Below, one piece after another: positions 31,521 to 44,505 of a DNA stretch of 64,000 nt. Origin of the DNA: Pieris napi (Eukaryota > Arthropoda > Insecta > Lepidoptera > Pieridae); assembly GCF_905475465.1 (NCBI RefSeq), contig NC_062249.1, forward strand, positions 8,258,501 through 8,322,500, read 5' to 3'. Position 1 is the first letter of the stretch; the number at the start of each line of letters is the position of its first letter. The notes under the pieces were generated by a model. That model searched no databases and had not been told where the DNA came from. It was given only the letters and a program-made list of their open reading frames with translations. Both the position numbers and the translations under genes were made by a program.

Positions 31521-31740
31521 ATCAGTGGCGCTACTACCCTATATCATCATGGCCTCAGATTATAACCTTTTCTTTAATCATAGACAATTAGGTGATCAGC
31601 CAATATATAGATACGATGTTTTCAAGGAGGAGCAAGCTTATTTCGCACATATAAAGAAAATTCCATTGGTGCACAGCCGTGATTCGAATGCACGACCTGA
31701 GGGATGAGTGTTGGACGCTTAAGCCACTAAGCCAACACTG
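31521..31740 (-). mobile_element. tRNA-derived SINE, degraded
   Basis: The reverse complement retains the head (GTTGGCTTAGTGGCTTAAGC), the GCACC head end and the GCGCCACTGAT 3' end, with internal deletions. Confidence 0.75.
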
Positions 31741-32905
31741 CAGCTTTTTCAACATCACAAAAATTAAAATGAGGTAAGTTAAGCCTGAAACATTTTACTT
31801 GTCTCTAAAGCAGTGGAAGCTTACATTGCGTAACAAACATTGCAAGGCGCAATTTTTCTCTACAACAATTTTTTCTATTTAAAATAGGATATAAGAATTT
31901 ACAAACTCAGTTACTAATACAATACGTATAATATGGTAAATAGTAAGGAGCTTAATAAGCCGGTAACCCACTCGCAATCGGTCATTGTGTTTCAGCTTAC
32001 ATTCTAAGTATCCAGGGCCGGCGATTATAAGCAAACTGTAAGCGCCAGATACGCAAACCCTACCAGATTACCTGTTCCTCTATGAATAATAGAGAGTCAA
32101 TTAAGTTTTACTACATGAGTCGTACCACCACTGCAAGAAACATCATTGAACTAATGAATTAATATTTTTTTAAGAAGAATGGTCTTGGTAATAAGAGGAA
32201 GAATAACACGTAATTATAACTTGGAAATTGAATGGAAAGATAAAGTTTGAAACAAGTAGAACAAAGATTGAATTTAGCAGATTTGTAGTTCGTTGCGCTT
32301 TCCGGATTTTTGCACCTGACGTGACTTACAAATTGTATTGGCGTGAGCCACTAGGAAAAGTTTTATAGTCTTAGCTCTGAATTAATGATTCCGTGACCGA
32401 GTTCGATTCTGCAAGACAGAAGTTTTGACGTCATGATTTTTGAATTGTTTTTTTTATTAGACATAGATTAAATAATTATATTAACATTGCTACAAGTATG
32501 TTTCAATAACAAAGTAATTTGTGCTTATACCACCTACAAAAATCAGTTATTACAAAAGTATTAGAGGTCAATATATCTCATACGTAATACGTTTTTTAAT
32601 CCACACACAAAAATCATCTATGAACTGTCCTTTGTTTACTTTTCTGGAAATTTCAAGACATACATGAAAGCAATTTTTACTTCTATCGAGAGAGGATTAC
32701 CCAAGTAATCCGACCTCACAAAACTGTTATGAAACTAATCCACAGAGTTCGAATTTCCAAAAATATTTCAAGCTAAAACCAAAACTGAAACTTTAAAAAT
32801 AGAACAAAACTTTCCGATTGAATTTCCCAACAGTCGTCGATGCTCCACTTAAGTAAACGACTAAGTGACCTGGACTTTTCGCAGTCCACTTGGACATGTT
32901 CTAAC
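31741..32905. other. No gene recognised
   Basis: I see no repeat, transposase motif or exon in this stretch. Confidence 0.5.
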
Positions 32906-32917
32906 TGTTCAATAGAT

Positions 32918-33168
32918 AGTATTGTCTTTGATTAACATAACCTTTACACATTTAAAGAAAAAACTTTTTAACCGGATTAAAGTTATGTATTATTATAAAT
33001 TTACAATAAATACAGATAATGCAACATTCTCTACAGCTGTGATACTTTTTGACATCCAACACCTTTTGTCTTCAGTGACCACGCAAGCACGCGAAACGTC
33101 GGATAAATTTAAAATTATGTTAAATAAAAATAATAACTTTAATCCGGTTAAAAAGTTTTTTCTTTAAA
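32918..33168. mobile_element. Hairpin element with 12-bp flanking direct repeat
   Basis: A perfect 39-bp inverted repeat (32948-32986 and 33133-33171, core TTTTTAACCGGATTAAAG) encloses about 146 bp that include CACGCAAGCACGCGAAACG. TGTTCAATAGAT occurs on both outer sides, at 32906-32917 and 33169-33180. The left copy is 30 bp beyond the inverted repeat, so the duplicated unit is larger than the hairpin. It is non-coding and the family is undetermined. Confidence 0.65.
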
Positions 33169-33180
33169 TGTTCAATAGAT

Positions 33181-33791
33181 TATAAATGTTTGGTATTACA
33201 CCGGCTACAGCATCTTTTTTTCAACGTAACATTTTGTACTCCTTTGTTCGTATGATATACTAAATTACGCTAATGTAAATAAGTAAATTAAACGTGTTCA
33301 ATCAGTCTATTTACAATGAACTTATGTATAACTATCGCGATTTCTGTTGTAAGGCGTGTATATTTTTTTTAATAAGCAAATAGGCTTGGTTGGTATTAAA
33401 ATAACGACCATAATTAATTGCCATGCTAAAAGGCTCGCGACCCTTAACTATTGGCACGCACTTTTATTGGTTCATAAAACTTATGGCGGATGGTTCTAAT
33501 ATCATAATTATACACTAGTGAATATTTTAATCGATAAAACTTTCTATTAAAAGTAAATAAAACACTTTTTTCACGTCTGAATTTCAGTTTCCGCCACGCT
33601 TTAAGATTGCCAGAATTCGTTCGAATCACTCCGTTCCGATCGTTAAAACTACGGAAATTGTATAACAAAGAAACTATGGACAGTAACAAATGCCAAACTC
33701 AATTATTAATAACTTACTTTATTTTATTGGTTTTGTATTAGTACGTAAGTGATTTGTTATCTGAAACCAAAATGTTAAAGTGTTAATAATT
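33181..33791. other. No gene recognised
   Basis: AT-rich. The 81-codon minus frame at 33444-33689 has no motif I know. Confidence 0.45.
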
Positions 33792-34068
33792 GTATATGTC
33801 ACCGTAAAATTGTAAAAACCGTTAGATTGTAATCTATCTCGCGAGATTGTAAACTGTCGAAAGATTGTCAACTCAACATACTGCTTGCAATTTAACGTAT
33901 TATTATTCGGTAGTTATATGAAATTGTTGGGAAGTAAAATTAATCTGTAATTGACCAAAGAAGTTTGAATGATAACTAAGTTAGTGTAGTACAATCTACC
34001 GAATACCGATAACCGATAACCGATAGATTACAATCTGACGGTTTTTACAATTTTACGTTAACATATAC
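33792..34068. mobile_element. MITE with 47-bp terminal inverted repeats
   Basis: Arms 33792-33838 and 34022-34068 match with three mismatches. They share CGTAAAATTGTAAAAACCGT and AGATTGTAATCTATC. The interior repeats fragments of the arm motif (AGATTGTAAACTGTC, CCGATAACCGATAACCGAT). It is 277 bp and non-coding. No target duplication could be read. Confidence 0.8.
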
Positions 34069-34997
34069 AAAGGGTATTGAGATAGGCTTATTTTTGGTTG
34101 CCGGTCTTAATAATCAAATATATGTATATTTTTTGTTGCACAATCCTTATGTTTCCAATTCAAGCCAGATTTTATTATGTAAAGAGATTGACGATTGAAG
34201 TTTTCCCGATTTATTTTGAAAGTCGGTTAGTAGGTACTTATTAATTTATAAGAATATTTATGAAAAAACATGAACTAAAGCACTAGGGGCTTTTTTCCTA
34301 GTGTTCTTATTGTAAATTCGAGATTGTTTCTCAAGTAACAATGTAATATCGTAATTAATTTATTGAACCTCACTTCAAATAAAATAAATAAATCCTTCCA
34401 AAACGCTGTATGCGTAAAAATTACTTATTTGCCTAAGAGATTTATCTCAATGGCCAGTCTGAATTAATTCACAAAAACAGGGTCTTCAAAGGACATCATA
34501 AATCACGGGAAATATTGTGGTATCTGACAATTATTCAGTCAAATTACTTAGAAGGGTACCACTACAATTTACTAATGGGTTGTCGTTAAATTTGCATAAA
34601 GACATCTCCCTATCTACACAATGTAATATAAATCTTTAGTAGCGAAACTGTTTAATAATAAGTATGATATTCGAAGGTAGTTTTTAGCATAGTAAATTTA
34701 TAATTTGATTGTACTTTATTTAGACTTAGAGAAGTGTCCACAGCCCTGCCATAATCTATCATATAGGAAGCTTGTTTCGCGTTGTTGTCCAAAAAAGCCT
34801 CGGCAGTAACGAGGAATGCAATAATCTGTGAGCAAGAAGATGACAGCAGAACGAGAGAGACCGCTCGTAGAGGAGGAGAAAAAAGGAAAAAGTATGTTCC
34901 TACCTCCTATGTAAGAAACTTTGTTAAGACAGTCTAACATTTGACAAACTCATTTATTAACAAATTACTTTTTTAATCGACCGTTTTTAGTCAAATT
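34069..34997. other. No gene recognised
   Basis: AT-rich. The 74-codon minus frame at 34716-34940 shows no family motif. Confidence 0.45.
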
Positions 34998-35083
34998 AAT
35001 TTTAAAAAGTTTGGTCCCAGAGGCAGTGTACCTTTAATGCTGGCAACATATCGTCGCTGTATTGCGATACTTATTCGTTAAGC
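34998..35083 (-). repeat. Dispersed repeat, unknown family
   Basis: This is an inverted copy of the repeat at 10569 and 48620 (GAATAAGTATCGCAATACA ... AAAGGTACACTGCC ... ACCAAACTTTTTAAAA). A fragment also occurs at about 59640-59665. Confidence 0.55.
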
Positions 35084-35091
35084 GCGCCTTT

Positions 35092-35252
35092 AGAACCCGG
35101 ACTTGTAGAAACTATCCGAGGTAGTTTTAGTGGGGTTTTGCTCACTCAGTTTCTAAATAGCAGAGGTGCTGGTGGTTAAGGGCTTATGCATCTCTGCTCC
35201 CAAAAATATCACCTTATGCGCAAATGCATTTCCACCTCGGAAAATTAAAAAA
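35092..35252 (+). mobile_element. 3' UTR fragment of a second R1-clade element
   Basis: This matches the 3' UTR of the full R1-clade element in order: TTTTAGTGGGGTTT, CTCACTCAGTTTCTAAATAG, CAGAGG, TATGCGCAAATGCATTTCC, ACCTCGGAAAA and an A-rich end. It is strongly diverged and 5'-truncated. Confidence 0.65.
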
Positions 35253-36087
35253 GAATACTTTAGCATGTGAAAAGGGTTTAAAAATACTCGAGGCATTTTT
35301 TACCAATTAATTCAAGAGCACGATTTTGACTGTTAATTTTGCTTTTAAATCTAACCCTTATAATTGACAAGGAATGCTTATTTGGTTCGTTAGGGAGATT
35401 TGTGACTCGAAAACCGCAAAGCAGCTGATTTATGTTTAATTGGTACTTAACTTTGAGTGAGTCTTGCCTATTATTATTTCAGTATTGTCGGCAATAAATC
35501 CACTTTCCCGCTAACAATAGTAGAGTTAGTAGAGTTATCTATAATTCTATTTATTATTAATTAAGAAGGTATTATGGTTAATTTGGTACTTTTTAGCTAC
35601 ATTTTCTGGTCAGCAGCTCTCAAAATAGCATTTATCATACATATAAAATAAATATCAGTAGTAGTAGTTGAAAAAAAAGTGTGATGGTGTAAAATCTAAA
35701 TAAATCGAGAATACTTTGTAATTTTATTTCGCATTGAATGGAAATACAGAACTAATAAAAATATATTAATCAACTTTCACACTCCAAAATTGTTCTTGGT
35801 ACAAATAAATAACTGTTTCAAACAGCCGTGTTTTTACTAAGAGAAGATAGTAAGACAAATTGCTAGAGAGGGACAAGAAGTTTTAAACAGTTTCAAGCAA
35901 ATGTAAATTAAACTTGGTAAAAGTACACTCGGAGGGATTAAGATAAGATATTTGGCTACATCGCAAACTATTATCTACTAGAATTCGCGTTTTAATTGTC
36001 CTTTTTGATTACGATTCTATGGATGAATATTTTTCTTGACCTAATTCTCATTTATACATCGAGTATAATATATAATAGCATCGATCA
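35253..36087. other. No gene recognised
   Basis: I see only AT-rich noncoding DNA. Confidence 0.5.
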
Positions 36088-36510
36088 ATTGACAGAATAG
36101 CAAAAGCATGGAAGAGTTTTTGGGCGCTTAAAGAAGTCAGTAAGAAAACGATCATGGTAATTGAAAATAAGGTTTTCAATACTGTATACTACCAGTACTG
36201 ACATAGGCATATCTAACTTGGGCGCCCACTAATATATAAAGCGCAGCATACAACGCTACAGGTGTGTCAAATATCAATAGAACGATGTATGACAAAATGA
36301 CGATGTATGTGAAGAAAAGTAGTAAGTAGTAAAAGAAATAAAATTAAGTGGCGGGCGGAACATGGCAAAAGGAACAGAAAGTGGATCAAGAAAGAACAAA
36401 ACTGGTGCTGAAGCTACAATAAACGAATTGAGGAAGACAATGAAGAAGGTGGATAGACCAAATCAAGGATACAGTTGGTGGTTTATGGCAGAGACTGGCA
36501 CAACAAAATC
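36088..36510 (+). pseudogene. RTE-like LINE reverse transcriptase remnant
   Basis: Translated pieces in changing frames give AKAWKSFWALKEVSKKT with NKVFNTV, then KAQHTTLQVCQISIER, then KWRAEHGKRNRKWIKK. These are the thumb and C-terminal phrases of RTE-type ORF2 proteins. Several stops and frameshifts break it, and the catalytic core is missing. Confidence 0.65.
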
Positions 36511-37029
36511 TAATCATCGTATTTCTTATTCTAAAAAATATTTTGTCGTCTTCTGTTGGGAGTCGCACTATATCTGATAAGAATAGTTTTAAAATTGTTC
36601 GGCTACAAATTAAATTCTCACACAGAAGGGGAAGACCAGGTAGACGGTAACAGCATGACTTGAAATATAAAGCAGTTGATCCGCATAGTATTTAGGTTAA
36701 GATTCAAAGTCGAGGACTTAATACTTAGGGCGACGCCAGTATGAGATACGCGGTATAGTTCGCGTTAAATCTGAGCTTTAAATGCTCCCCGGAAATCTAA
36801 CTTGATATATTGTATATTTGTGTATACATATTAAGATTGTTGAGTACGAGACTTGGGCTAAAGGCGGCGAACAATGAAAACAATCTTATATAATAGTTTA
36901 TTATTACTTATAATATAATTAATGGCTTATAATAGAGAACCTTTTTGGTATAAGACACTTTTAAAGTCGCAGAGACAATGGAGGGAGTATAAAATAAACG
37001 CGCAACCCTTCACCGTCATCATCATCATC

Positions 37030-37285
37030 TGCACATCCAACTACCCGAACAATATGTAATTGTGTCTCTACAAGATATTATTATGAATTTTATGATTACA
37101 AAAGCAAGTTTCTTAAGGGAGATTTTGCCGCGCACCACCACTATGTAGAACCAGCTGCCCACCGAAGTATTGCCAAACATATTTGACTTAGGGTCCTTCA
37201 AGAAACATGCGAGGCTTCTGGCAACGTGAGTGTCCATGGGCGATCACTTAACATCAGGTGAGCATCCTGCCCGTTTGCCTACAAA
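37030..37285 (+). pseudogene. LINE ORF2 C-terminal and 3' end fragment
   Basis: The plus strand reads FLREILPRTTTM, then a stop in place of the usual W, then NQLPTEVLPNIFDLGSFKKH and GDHLTSGEHPARLP. The same family appears in antisense at 57735 and as a short piece at 41971. It is 5'-truncated and decayed. Confidence 0.7.
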
Positions 37286-38241
37286 TTTAAAAAAAAACGT
37301 GCGATTTTTGTTTACCCTACGTAAAAAGTTACAACATCTTGAAACGAAAATTATTTAAACTGTAACAATGAAAATATGTACTTATAATATTTAAAATTAT
37401 ACCGTATTGAAATGAAAACATTGAATATTTTCGTTTCAATTACATCGTCGAAGTAATATGCAAAATAAAGTGTCGGCACGTCTGACTCTCATTGTATTTT
37501 CATAAATTCAGTTCTATTGTAGGGAGAGAGCTGTCTGTCAGTCTCCCCAATGAGTGAGCGACGCCAAATTTTTATTTTTTATTTTATAGAACTAGTAGTT
37601 TCGGTCTGTGTTGTTATTCAGTCTTTAAGCCTTTCATTATTCAAATTCTCTTAAATCGACGTAAAAAACGTACCCAAGACCTCCGTGGACCATCGATTTA
37701 TGGATATAAGACGTGCAGGTTTTCTTTCAACGTTTTCTTTACCACGTGACTAAGTATCCATTGCGAACGCATTATTAAACCCCGTAGTTCATGGCTGAGT
37801 TTCAAACGCAGGACCTTAAGTTAATATTGGTTCCCCTACAAACACTGCTCATCATTATGTTCGGCATGAATACGTCAGAATTCATTTGTTTTTCGGTCAG
37901 TTCGTGTAGATAAAACAGCGTTGTGCTCGGTAAAACACGACGATTAAATAAAATCTTATGAATTCTGTAATAGAATAGTAAATATATATTTGTATTGAAA
38001 GTTGTGCTGCACTCAATATTTGAATCTCAATAGGAGTAGATACAACCTTTGAATAAGCTTTGAATATTATTCGCATAGGAAAGTAAATGTATGGAAAAGC
38101 GTTCGTACTGCCAGATAATAATATCGTATAGTATACGAATACTTGACATAACTTTTAACCTAATTCGTGTGTTAGATAGGAAGGACGAATAATATATAGG
38201 GCTGAATTAAAACTTAATTCATAATTTATATATTTTACACT
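37286..38241. other. No gene; possible very old SINE
   Basis: Positions about 37650-37860 loosely resemble a minus-strand SINE (TATAAGACGTGCAGGTTTTC, GCGAACGCATTA, GCAGGACC), too diverged for a firm call. Nothing else is seen. Confidence 0.3.
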
Positions 38242-38480
38242 CGTATAAGACACTTGCAACCCTGAGGACTTGTGTTGGAATCACGGCTGTGCTCTTTGTA
38301 TGTGCTGAAGAATTGTCTGCTACGGCAATCATCGTGTGGAAACCTTGAACCTAATCGACTACATTCGTCAGGCTCATCACCAACTTGTCTATAAAAAAGT
38401 TATCAAAGAATATGGTCCAATGTGAGACTAAAGTCTATATAAGGTAGTATAAATGGAGTTGTAGCACCACTGGTCATAAT
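38242..38480 (+). mobile_element. tRNA-derived SINE, heavily degraded
   Basis: It retains GGAATCACGGCTGTGC, CGTCAGGCTCATCACC and GTTGTAGCACCACTGGT in the family order. It has deletions throughout. Confidence 0.55.
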
Positions 38481-38956
38481 TACACATTTACGCTTAAAAT
38501 ATTCGCTATGCCCATTCGGTCATGGAGCACAAGTGTCAGCCCAGCGATATAAGTGCACACTCTATTCCATAACTGACGGACGTATGTCTGACGCAACCGA
38601 AGTATAATAAGGCTGATAAGAGACTGACAGCTTTATTTGCTTATGAACTGCCATGGAAGATTCTAGAGCTCTATAGCCGTCATCGTTTTCGGATCTAATT
38701 TTCTAATTTCTAAAAACATTTTCGTTTAATAAATTCAAACCTCAATTAAATTCTTGTTAACTTAATATCAGAAAGCAATTTTCGATCGGGAAAACTTCAT
38801 TACGTATATTTATTGATAACTTGGGTCTTGAGCGAAAGTTTAATCATTTTTATCACATTTTCTTGGAAAAGACCGCTTTAGATATTAATAAAATTGAGGC
38901 AATGAAGTAATTGCTTCGCAAACTTCAATTATATTCGATTATATTGAAGTAAGAAT

Positions 38957-39224
38957 CTTCTTCGTGCGACTCTCATCCCTGGGGTCATAGGTTTGATCCC
39001 CGGCTGTGCACCAATGGACTTTATTTCTATGTGCGCATTTAATATTCGCTCGAACAGTGAAGGAAAACATCGTGAGGAAAGCCGGCTCGCCTTAGACCCA
39101 AAAAGTCAACGGCGTGCATCAGGCACTGAAGGCTGACCACCTATTAGATTAACAAATGATCATGAAACAGATCCGAAATCTGAGACCCAGACCTAAAAAG
39201 GTTGAAGCGCCATTGATTTTTTTT
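38957..39224 (+). mobile_element. tRNA-derived SINE
   Basis: It carries TGCGACTCTCATCCC, the B-box GGTTTGATCCCCGG, GTGCACCAATGG, AAACATCGTGAGGAAA, TCAACGGCGTGCATCAGGC and the end GAAGCGCCATTGATTTTTTT. The A-box is lost by 5' truncation. Confidence 0.85.
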
Positions 39225-40090
39225 AAGAATGTTTTTACGTTATTCAATGGCTTTAAAAATACTGCTAAAAAAATAGGCTTGCTCCGTGCTAATTAGCAAA
39301 AACCAAGCTTGCTTAAATGAAACAAACATAACCTTAATAAAATGTTATAGACTTCTGTATAAGAGCTTAAGACTTAATACTAAATAAACACACGGATAGT
39401 AATTAAATAATAAATTTTTACAGCTCAAACAAAATACGCATATATTAGGTAACTAAAATAAAACGTGAACCGGAAGTAGGCGCTGCGAAGTTTTCAAATA
39501 AAACTTGTCGCCGGCATTGTTCAACATGTATGCCGTGGTTAGCGCTGCATTCCTTAGAAACTTCAAGGAACTTACAGCAAAAGACAAAATGATGGTATAA
39601 TAGGTTATGATAACCTTATACCTTTATTGTTTTTAAGTATTTGCAATCAAAGGTAGGCATGTAATTATTTACTGGTAAGTATAAGTATATGCGGGTAAGT
39701 TTCGCATCACAATAGAAAAGAAAAGGACCGTATATAATAAACCAGAACATGTTGGTCATGCTTACAATATAAAAAACCAGAGGCGAGTTATGTAACCTAA
39801 CATTAGTTACGTTACATTTATATTTTTTAATACACAAAACGAGCGAATTTTTTTACCACAATCATAAATTGTAATTTAACATTCTCAATTCCAATAATGT
39901 CATTAACATAGTTTTCACTTAGATTGACGAACTCTTCAATAAGTCAAGTTAGTATTTTGTTAATCCGTCGCAACCCTACTAATGTTATCTTACTTAAAAG
40001 CCCATGTTTTGCAATTAAAGCCAGTTGTTACCCAGCTTCAAATAAAGTGTTTTATTTGAACATATACATACAACAACCACCACCGAACAT
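39225..40090. other. No gene recognised
   Basis: I see only AT-rich DNA. Frames at 39616 and 39924 are short and unsupported. Confidence 0.5.
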
Positions 40091-40307
40091 AATTGGCGCT
40101 TCAACCTTTAAGGTCTGAGATTTCTGTAACTGTTACGCGATCATTTGTTTTTTCTGATAGGTAAGTAGCAGTTTGTGCCAGACTAGACGTCGAGTTTTTT
40201 GGGTATAAGGAATGTCGGTTTCCTCTCGATGTTTTGTGAGTATTAATTGCGCACACAGAATGTCAATTGGTGCACATCAAAGGTAAAACCTCCGGGATGA
40301 GAGTCGC
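40091..40307 (-). mobile_element. tRNA-derived SINE, degraded
   Basis: It retains TTGGCGCTTCAACC, GGTTTCCTCTCGATGTTTTG, TTGGTGCACAT and GGGATGAGAGTCGC, read from the minus-strand element. Confidence 0.75.
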
Positions 40308-41208
40308 TGTTTACAATATATAAATCGCTTACGTGCCTATGAATAGGATTAATCTCTAATACACTAAAATAAATCTAAACCCCATCAACTTTACAGAAAT
40401 TTCTTTTCATTCGCAAGAACTCATACCACCGTTCGTTTATACATAAATTTAAATCCGAAACGTAATAATTTCAATTCCTTAGAAGAAACAAGAAACGACT
40501 AATCGGGGAAGTTCGAAAAAACAAAATGGTTTACTTTTGCGGAGCACTCAGCGGAAAATAAACCCGAGACCTTTTAACTCCTCCTTACAGTATTTTTCAA
40601 ATGAACCGGAAACTCGGAATTAAGCTCTCGCAACAATTCCAACGTTTTATTTTTGTGCTGGCTGAGGATGTTTTAATATATTAATTGTTTAACATATTGA
40701 ATTGTATCTTGTATACGTTTGGTTTTGCAACTATTTGTGAAGTTTATTTATTTATTACAGTACACCACATCATATATAATACATATACAGTATAAGTCAC
40801 AATTACGGTGCAAAAAATTATTACTCTAAAATAGAATAGAACAAAGACTTACTTAAGTTTACTTAGTTTTTATGCTATATTACATGTTTAAACAGTGTTA
40901 GGAGAAGTGATCTAATTCTTAATTATAACTCAACACTGGCGAAAGCATAACACCCGTAATGCATACCAAAAAATACACCTGTCGAAATTCTACAGAGCTA
41001 ACGAATCTTAAATTAGTCAGTCCCTATGCGATGAATAGAATATATTTAATTAAAACATAGGTATGCAATATCCCTTGAATAACTGACGTGACAAATGTAA
41101 GCAAACCAAGATTACTTGACGCGTTGCCATTGCTTTCACGATATTAATCGTCTCATTTAAAACAGGCGCGACTCGACACAATTAAATTAAGCTCCACTAT
41201 ATATATTA
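40308..41208. other. No gene recognised
   Basis: I see only AT-rich noncoding DNA. Confidence 0.5.
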
Positions 41209-41419
41209 GGGTCTGTTTCACAATGTACGGATAAGTTCTACATAAGTTCCAAATTAGCTATTAATTACTTATTGGTAGGATAAACAGTATTGTTGCGTTT
41301 CATGACTGCCAGATAGCGCTATTCGTCACATAAAGTCCATCATAAGTTATGAGTCCGATGAATGTCAAATAGCACAATTTCCTATTTGGTACTTTATCCA
41401 TACATTGTGAAACAGACCC
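41209..41419. mobile_element. PIF/Harbinger-like MITE
   Basis: This 211-bp element has terminal inverted repeats of about 26 bp beginning GGGTCTGTTTCACAATGTA and continuing GGATAA after one mismatch. TTA flanks both ends (41206-41208 and 41420-41422), the 3-bp target duplication of PIF/Harbinger. It is non-coding. Confidence 0.8.
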
Positions 41420-43062
41420 TTAGTCTGATATGTATAAATAATGGTTTGAGGTATGTTATGTAAAGGTACAGCTATGTTTTGACTTTAACTATTACTTTAA
41501 GAAAAAATACTGTACCGAGAAACATCAAAGTTCATTATTTTGGTATTTTTTACGCACAATTTAGCAGTCATGGTTAGGACACAGATTAATGCTATTCATT
41601 TTTCATTTTCCCTTGCTTTTCATAAACAGACTCGGAACATAATTATTTAGGGAGGACATGATTACAGAAACATAAATTTTTACATACATATACGTTATAA
41701 TTGTGTTGGATTTTTGTGAAGAAAGATGTAAGTATTTTTATAAATGTGACTTTTCGGAATATAGAAGGTATTTAAGAAAACTTTAGACCCGGCGAATATT
41801 ACAAGCGCAGAAGTTATAGGTTTCTTAAAAGTGCATACACGAACTTTGCCCCGCCACAGAAACTTGTATGCTAAAACACTATAAGACTGTGTTGGAAATA
41901 AAACTATACTTACATCTTTTAATCTTTATCATATTTATACGCGCTATAAATTAAATACGATTAAAATATATAAAAAGCCGACAACGCACTTGCGAGCCTT
42001 CTGGCAATGTTAATGTTATCACTTAACCGGTGAGTTTCCAGCCTGTTTGCCCCCTGTTATATACATAAATATTGTTTATGAAATATTCCATTTACGCTGC
42101 TATTTTGTTGTCTATATCTTTTTTTTTATACACAAACTTAATAATGCCTTCTTAATAAAAGTATGGCGCAATGTTTACTTCAAACGCTAACCGTCTCTTC
42201 ACAACCCCTAATCGTTAAGTGTGCTTGTTACTTCCGATTTTCCACGAGAACCCCATGGGGTTTCAGAAATGGTCGATCAGCACCTTTCCAAGGAATAATT
42301 GCAATTATTGTAATTCTATTTTATACTATATGTAGTATTTGATTGAGAAAATATTATACATAATAATAGAAGGATATTATTTAAGAAAGCGTAGAGTACG
42401 GCCGATACGAATCAAATCAAACTTTACCGATAAGTGGTACAGGAATTTAGCTTTCTTTTGTAATAAATAATATAATTCAAAGTTACGAGTACTTTCATGA
42501 AAGTTTTAAATGCGTTACTCCACATTTCCTCTATTATTAAATAGTTTTAGCATTAGGCACGTCTTTTAAACTTCCACCCAAAACTATTATTACATAAGCC
42601 TGTAATAATATAAAAATATAACCTTATCTAAAGTATTCTTAAGTAAATAAGGTTTAGTCTAAAGAAATGATACAGAAATCATTTGTCCTTTATATTCGTA
42701 TTTATATTATTAACGACAAATGAAGCATCTGTCGGAACTCTATGATAGGAAAAGTTCAGAAGAGCAATAAAGACACTCAATTCCGCTGTCCCCTTTTCAT
42801 CTCCTTCAAATTACTGTAATAAGGCAAAAAGTTTTCACGAAACTATCTCATTTAGAGACGGACTTTTTTCATAACATCTCAGAGATTTCCTTTCATTTCC
42901 TGTTTTACCTTTTCTTAACTGTACGTTATATTTGGACTTTTAATTTTGTATTAAAATATAATTTCGGTATTAAAGATAAATATATACAAATTAATATTAT
43001 TAAAGCTATACAATTTTATTTTAAATAACAAATGAACCCAGCAGGAGTTAATAAAAATAGTA
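41420..43062. other. Mostly unassigned; one short LINE 3' fragment
   Basis: Positions 41971-42056 (plus) encode KADNALASLLAML followed by a remnant of TTAACCGGTGAGTTTCCAGCC. This is the 3' end of the LINE family seen at 37030 and 57735. The rest is AT-rich with nothing recognised. Confidence 0.5.
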
Positions 43063-43312
43063 AAGTCAAAATTATTGATTTATTCATATAGGTAACACAA
43101 TGTACACTTTAAAAAAAATACATATTAAATGCTTCTAATTTTAAATTTACTATTACTGCCAGTTCTCAAATCAAGGGCGTAGAACGGAAAAGAAGAACTG
43201 GCAATAAACTCTCCGCCACTTTTTTTAATCGCCAATTTTTTGGTTTTACACAATGTTGATGAGCTGAATCCATTACACCATGTTCCACATGACTTCTTAA
43301 ATAATTAATAGT
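43063..43312 (-). mobile_element. LINE-like 3' fragment ending in (TTTGAC)-type tail, copy 1
   Basis: Minus-strand order is ATGTGGAACATGG, AGTTCTTCTTTTCCGTTC, GAACTGGCAGTAAT, TGTACATTGTGTTACC, TATGAATAAAT and TTGACTTTA. Copies recur at 44271, 51449, 52862, 53929 and 58685. The LINE family is not determined. Confidence 0.65.
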
Positions 43313-44270
43313 TGATTATAATAGTAAAATAAAAGATTTGTCCTCTATCAGCAGGAGGCATAGTGAAATAGGAGCACGCTCTTACATTTTCGTGGGAACA
43401 ACACGCAAATCATAGTCGAAATAACTATGATATATGATATGATATCTATGATATGATCATCGAATAAACGAATTCAAGTCCGATCAGTCACCACAAGTAG
43501 TACCCGTTCACGAGTATGACGCATGGCCAGCCATCTGCCCCTTCGCCATATTTTAAGGAGAGAGTCAACCCGACGCATGGACGCCGCCAGTATGTGAGCA
43601 TAGTACATATATGTAATATAAACATATAAACTTAGATGACAATGTTTTTTTTTTCAAATAAAGGTTGCCAAATTTTTCCAATCCTAGTCTTTTTATTATT
43701 ATCTGCTTAATGAGGTTGCCTAGAAGAGATATCTTGTTTAAGCGATAAGGCCTAGCAAATTAAGTTCAATTACTCATAAATTTACTTTTAGAAATGGGAA
43801 TGTTTTTGTTTTTTTATGAACTAATTTGCGTATATGATATACAAAACTATGTATATTAATGGGCAAATAAAAATAAAACCTATTCCATAAAACATACTTT
43901 AAAAAATTATCATATATTTATAATCTTTACTAATTGTATGTTGTTGATAACTTCTTAAAAATCTTAATTTATTACTACAGACAAAAACACCTCAACTTCA
44001 GATAAGATTAAAATCAAAATGGCGTCAAAGCTATCTGTAATAAACTCGGAACGTTCTAAATGCTTTCGAATTACAGGCTCGCTAATGGGCAAACTTAATA
44101 TTCTCCGAGGGATCGAGCCTCGACCCCTGACTCATAGTTCCCTTTTTATGTTTTCGACACAAATTGTTTCTATTTAAATTCAGCACTGATTCAAAATGTC
44201 TGATCGGGTGCATTTTAAAAGTGTGGTATCGATCTTTTCCTTATATACGTTAAGACATTAAATACACATT
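43313..44270. other. No gene recognised
   Basis: A short imperfect tandem of TATGATATGATATC lies near 43425-43460. A GC-richer patch at 43490-43600 is unassigned. Confidence 0.45.
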
Positions 44271-44505
44271 TAAAATCAAAAACCACTTATTCATATAGGT
44301 AACACAATGTACACTTATGAACTTCAAAAAAGAACTACATATTTAATGCTTCTAATTTTACGTTTACTGCCAGTTCTCAAGAGCGTAGAACGGAACAGAA
44401 GAACTGGCAATAACTCCGCCACTCTTTTTAATCGCCAATGTTTTGTTTTACACAATGTTTGTAAGGAGCTGCTATTACACCATGTTCCACATGACATCTT
44501 AGGTA
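44271..44505 (-). mobile_element. LINE-like 3' fragment, copy 2
   Basis: Same order of phrases as the copy at 43063, with small internal deletions. The 67-codon plus frame over it is a chance frame. Confidence 0.65.
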
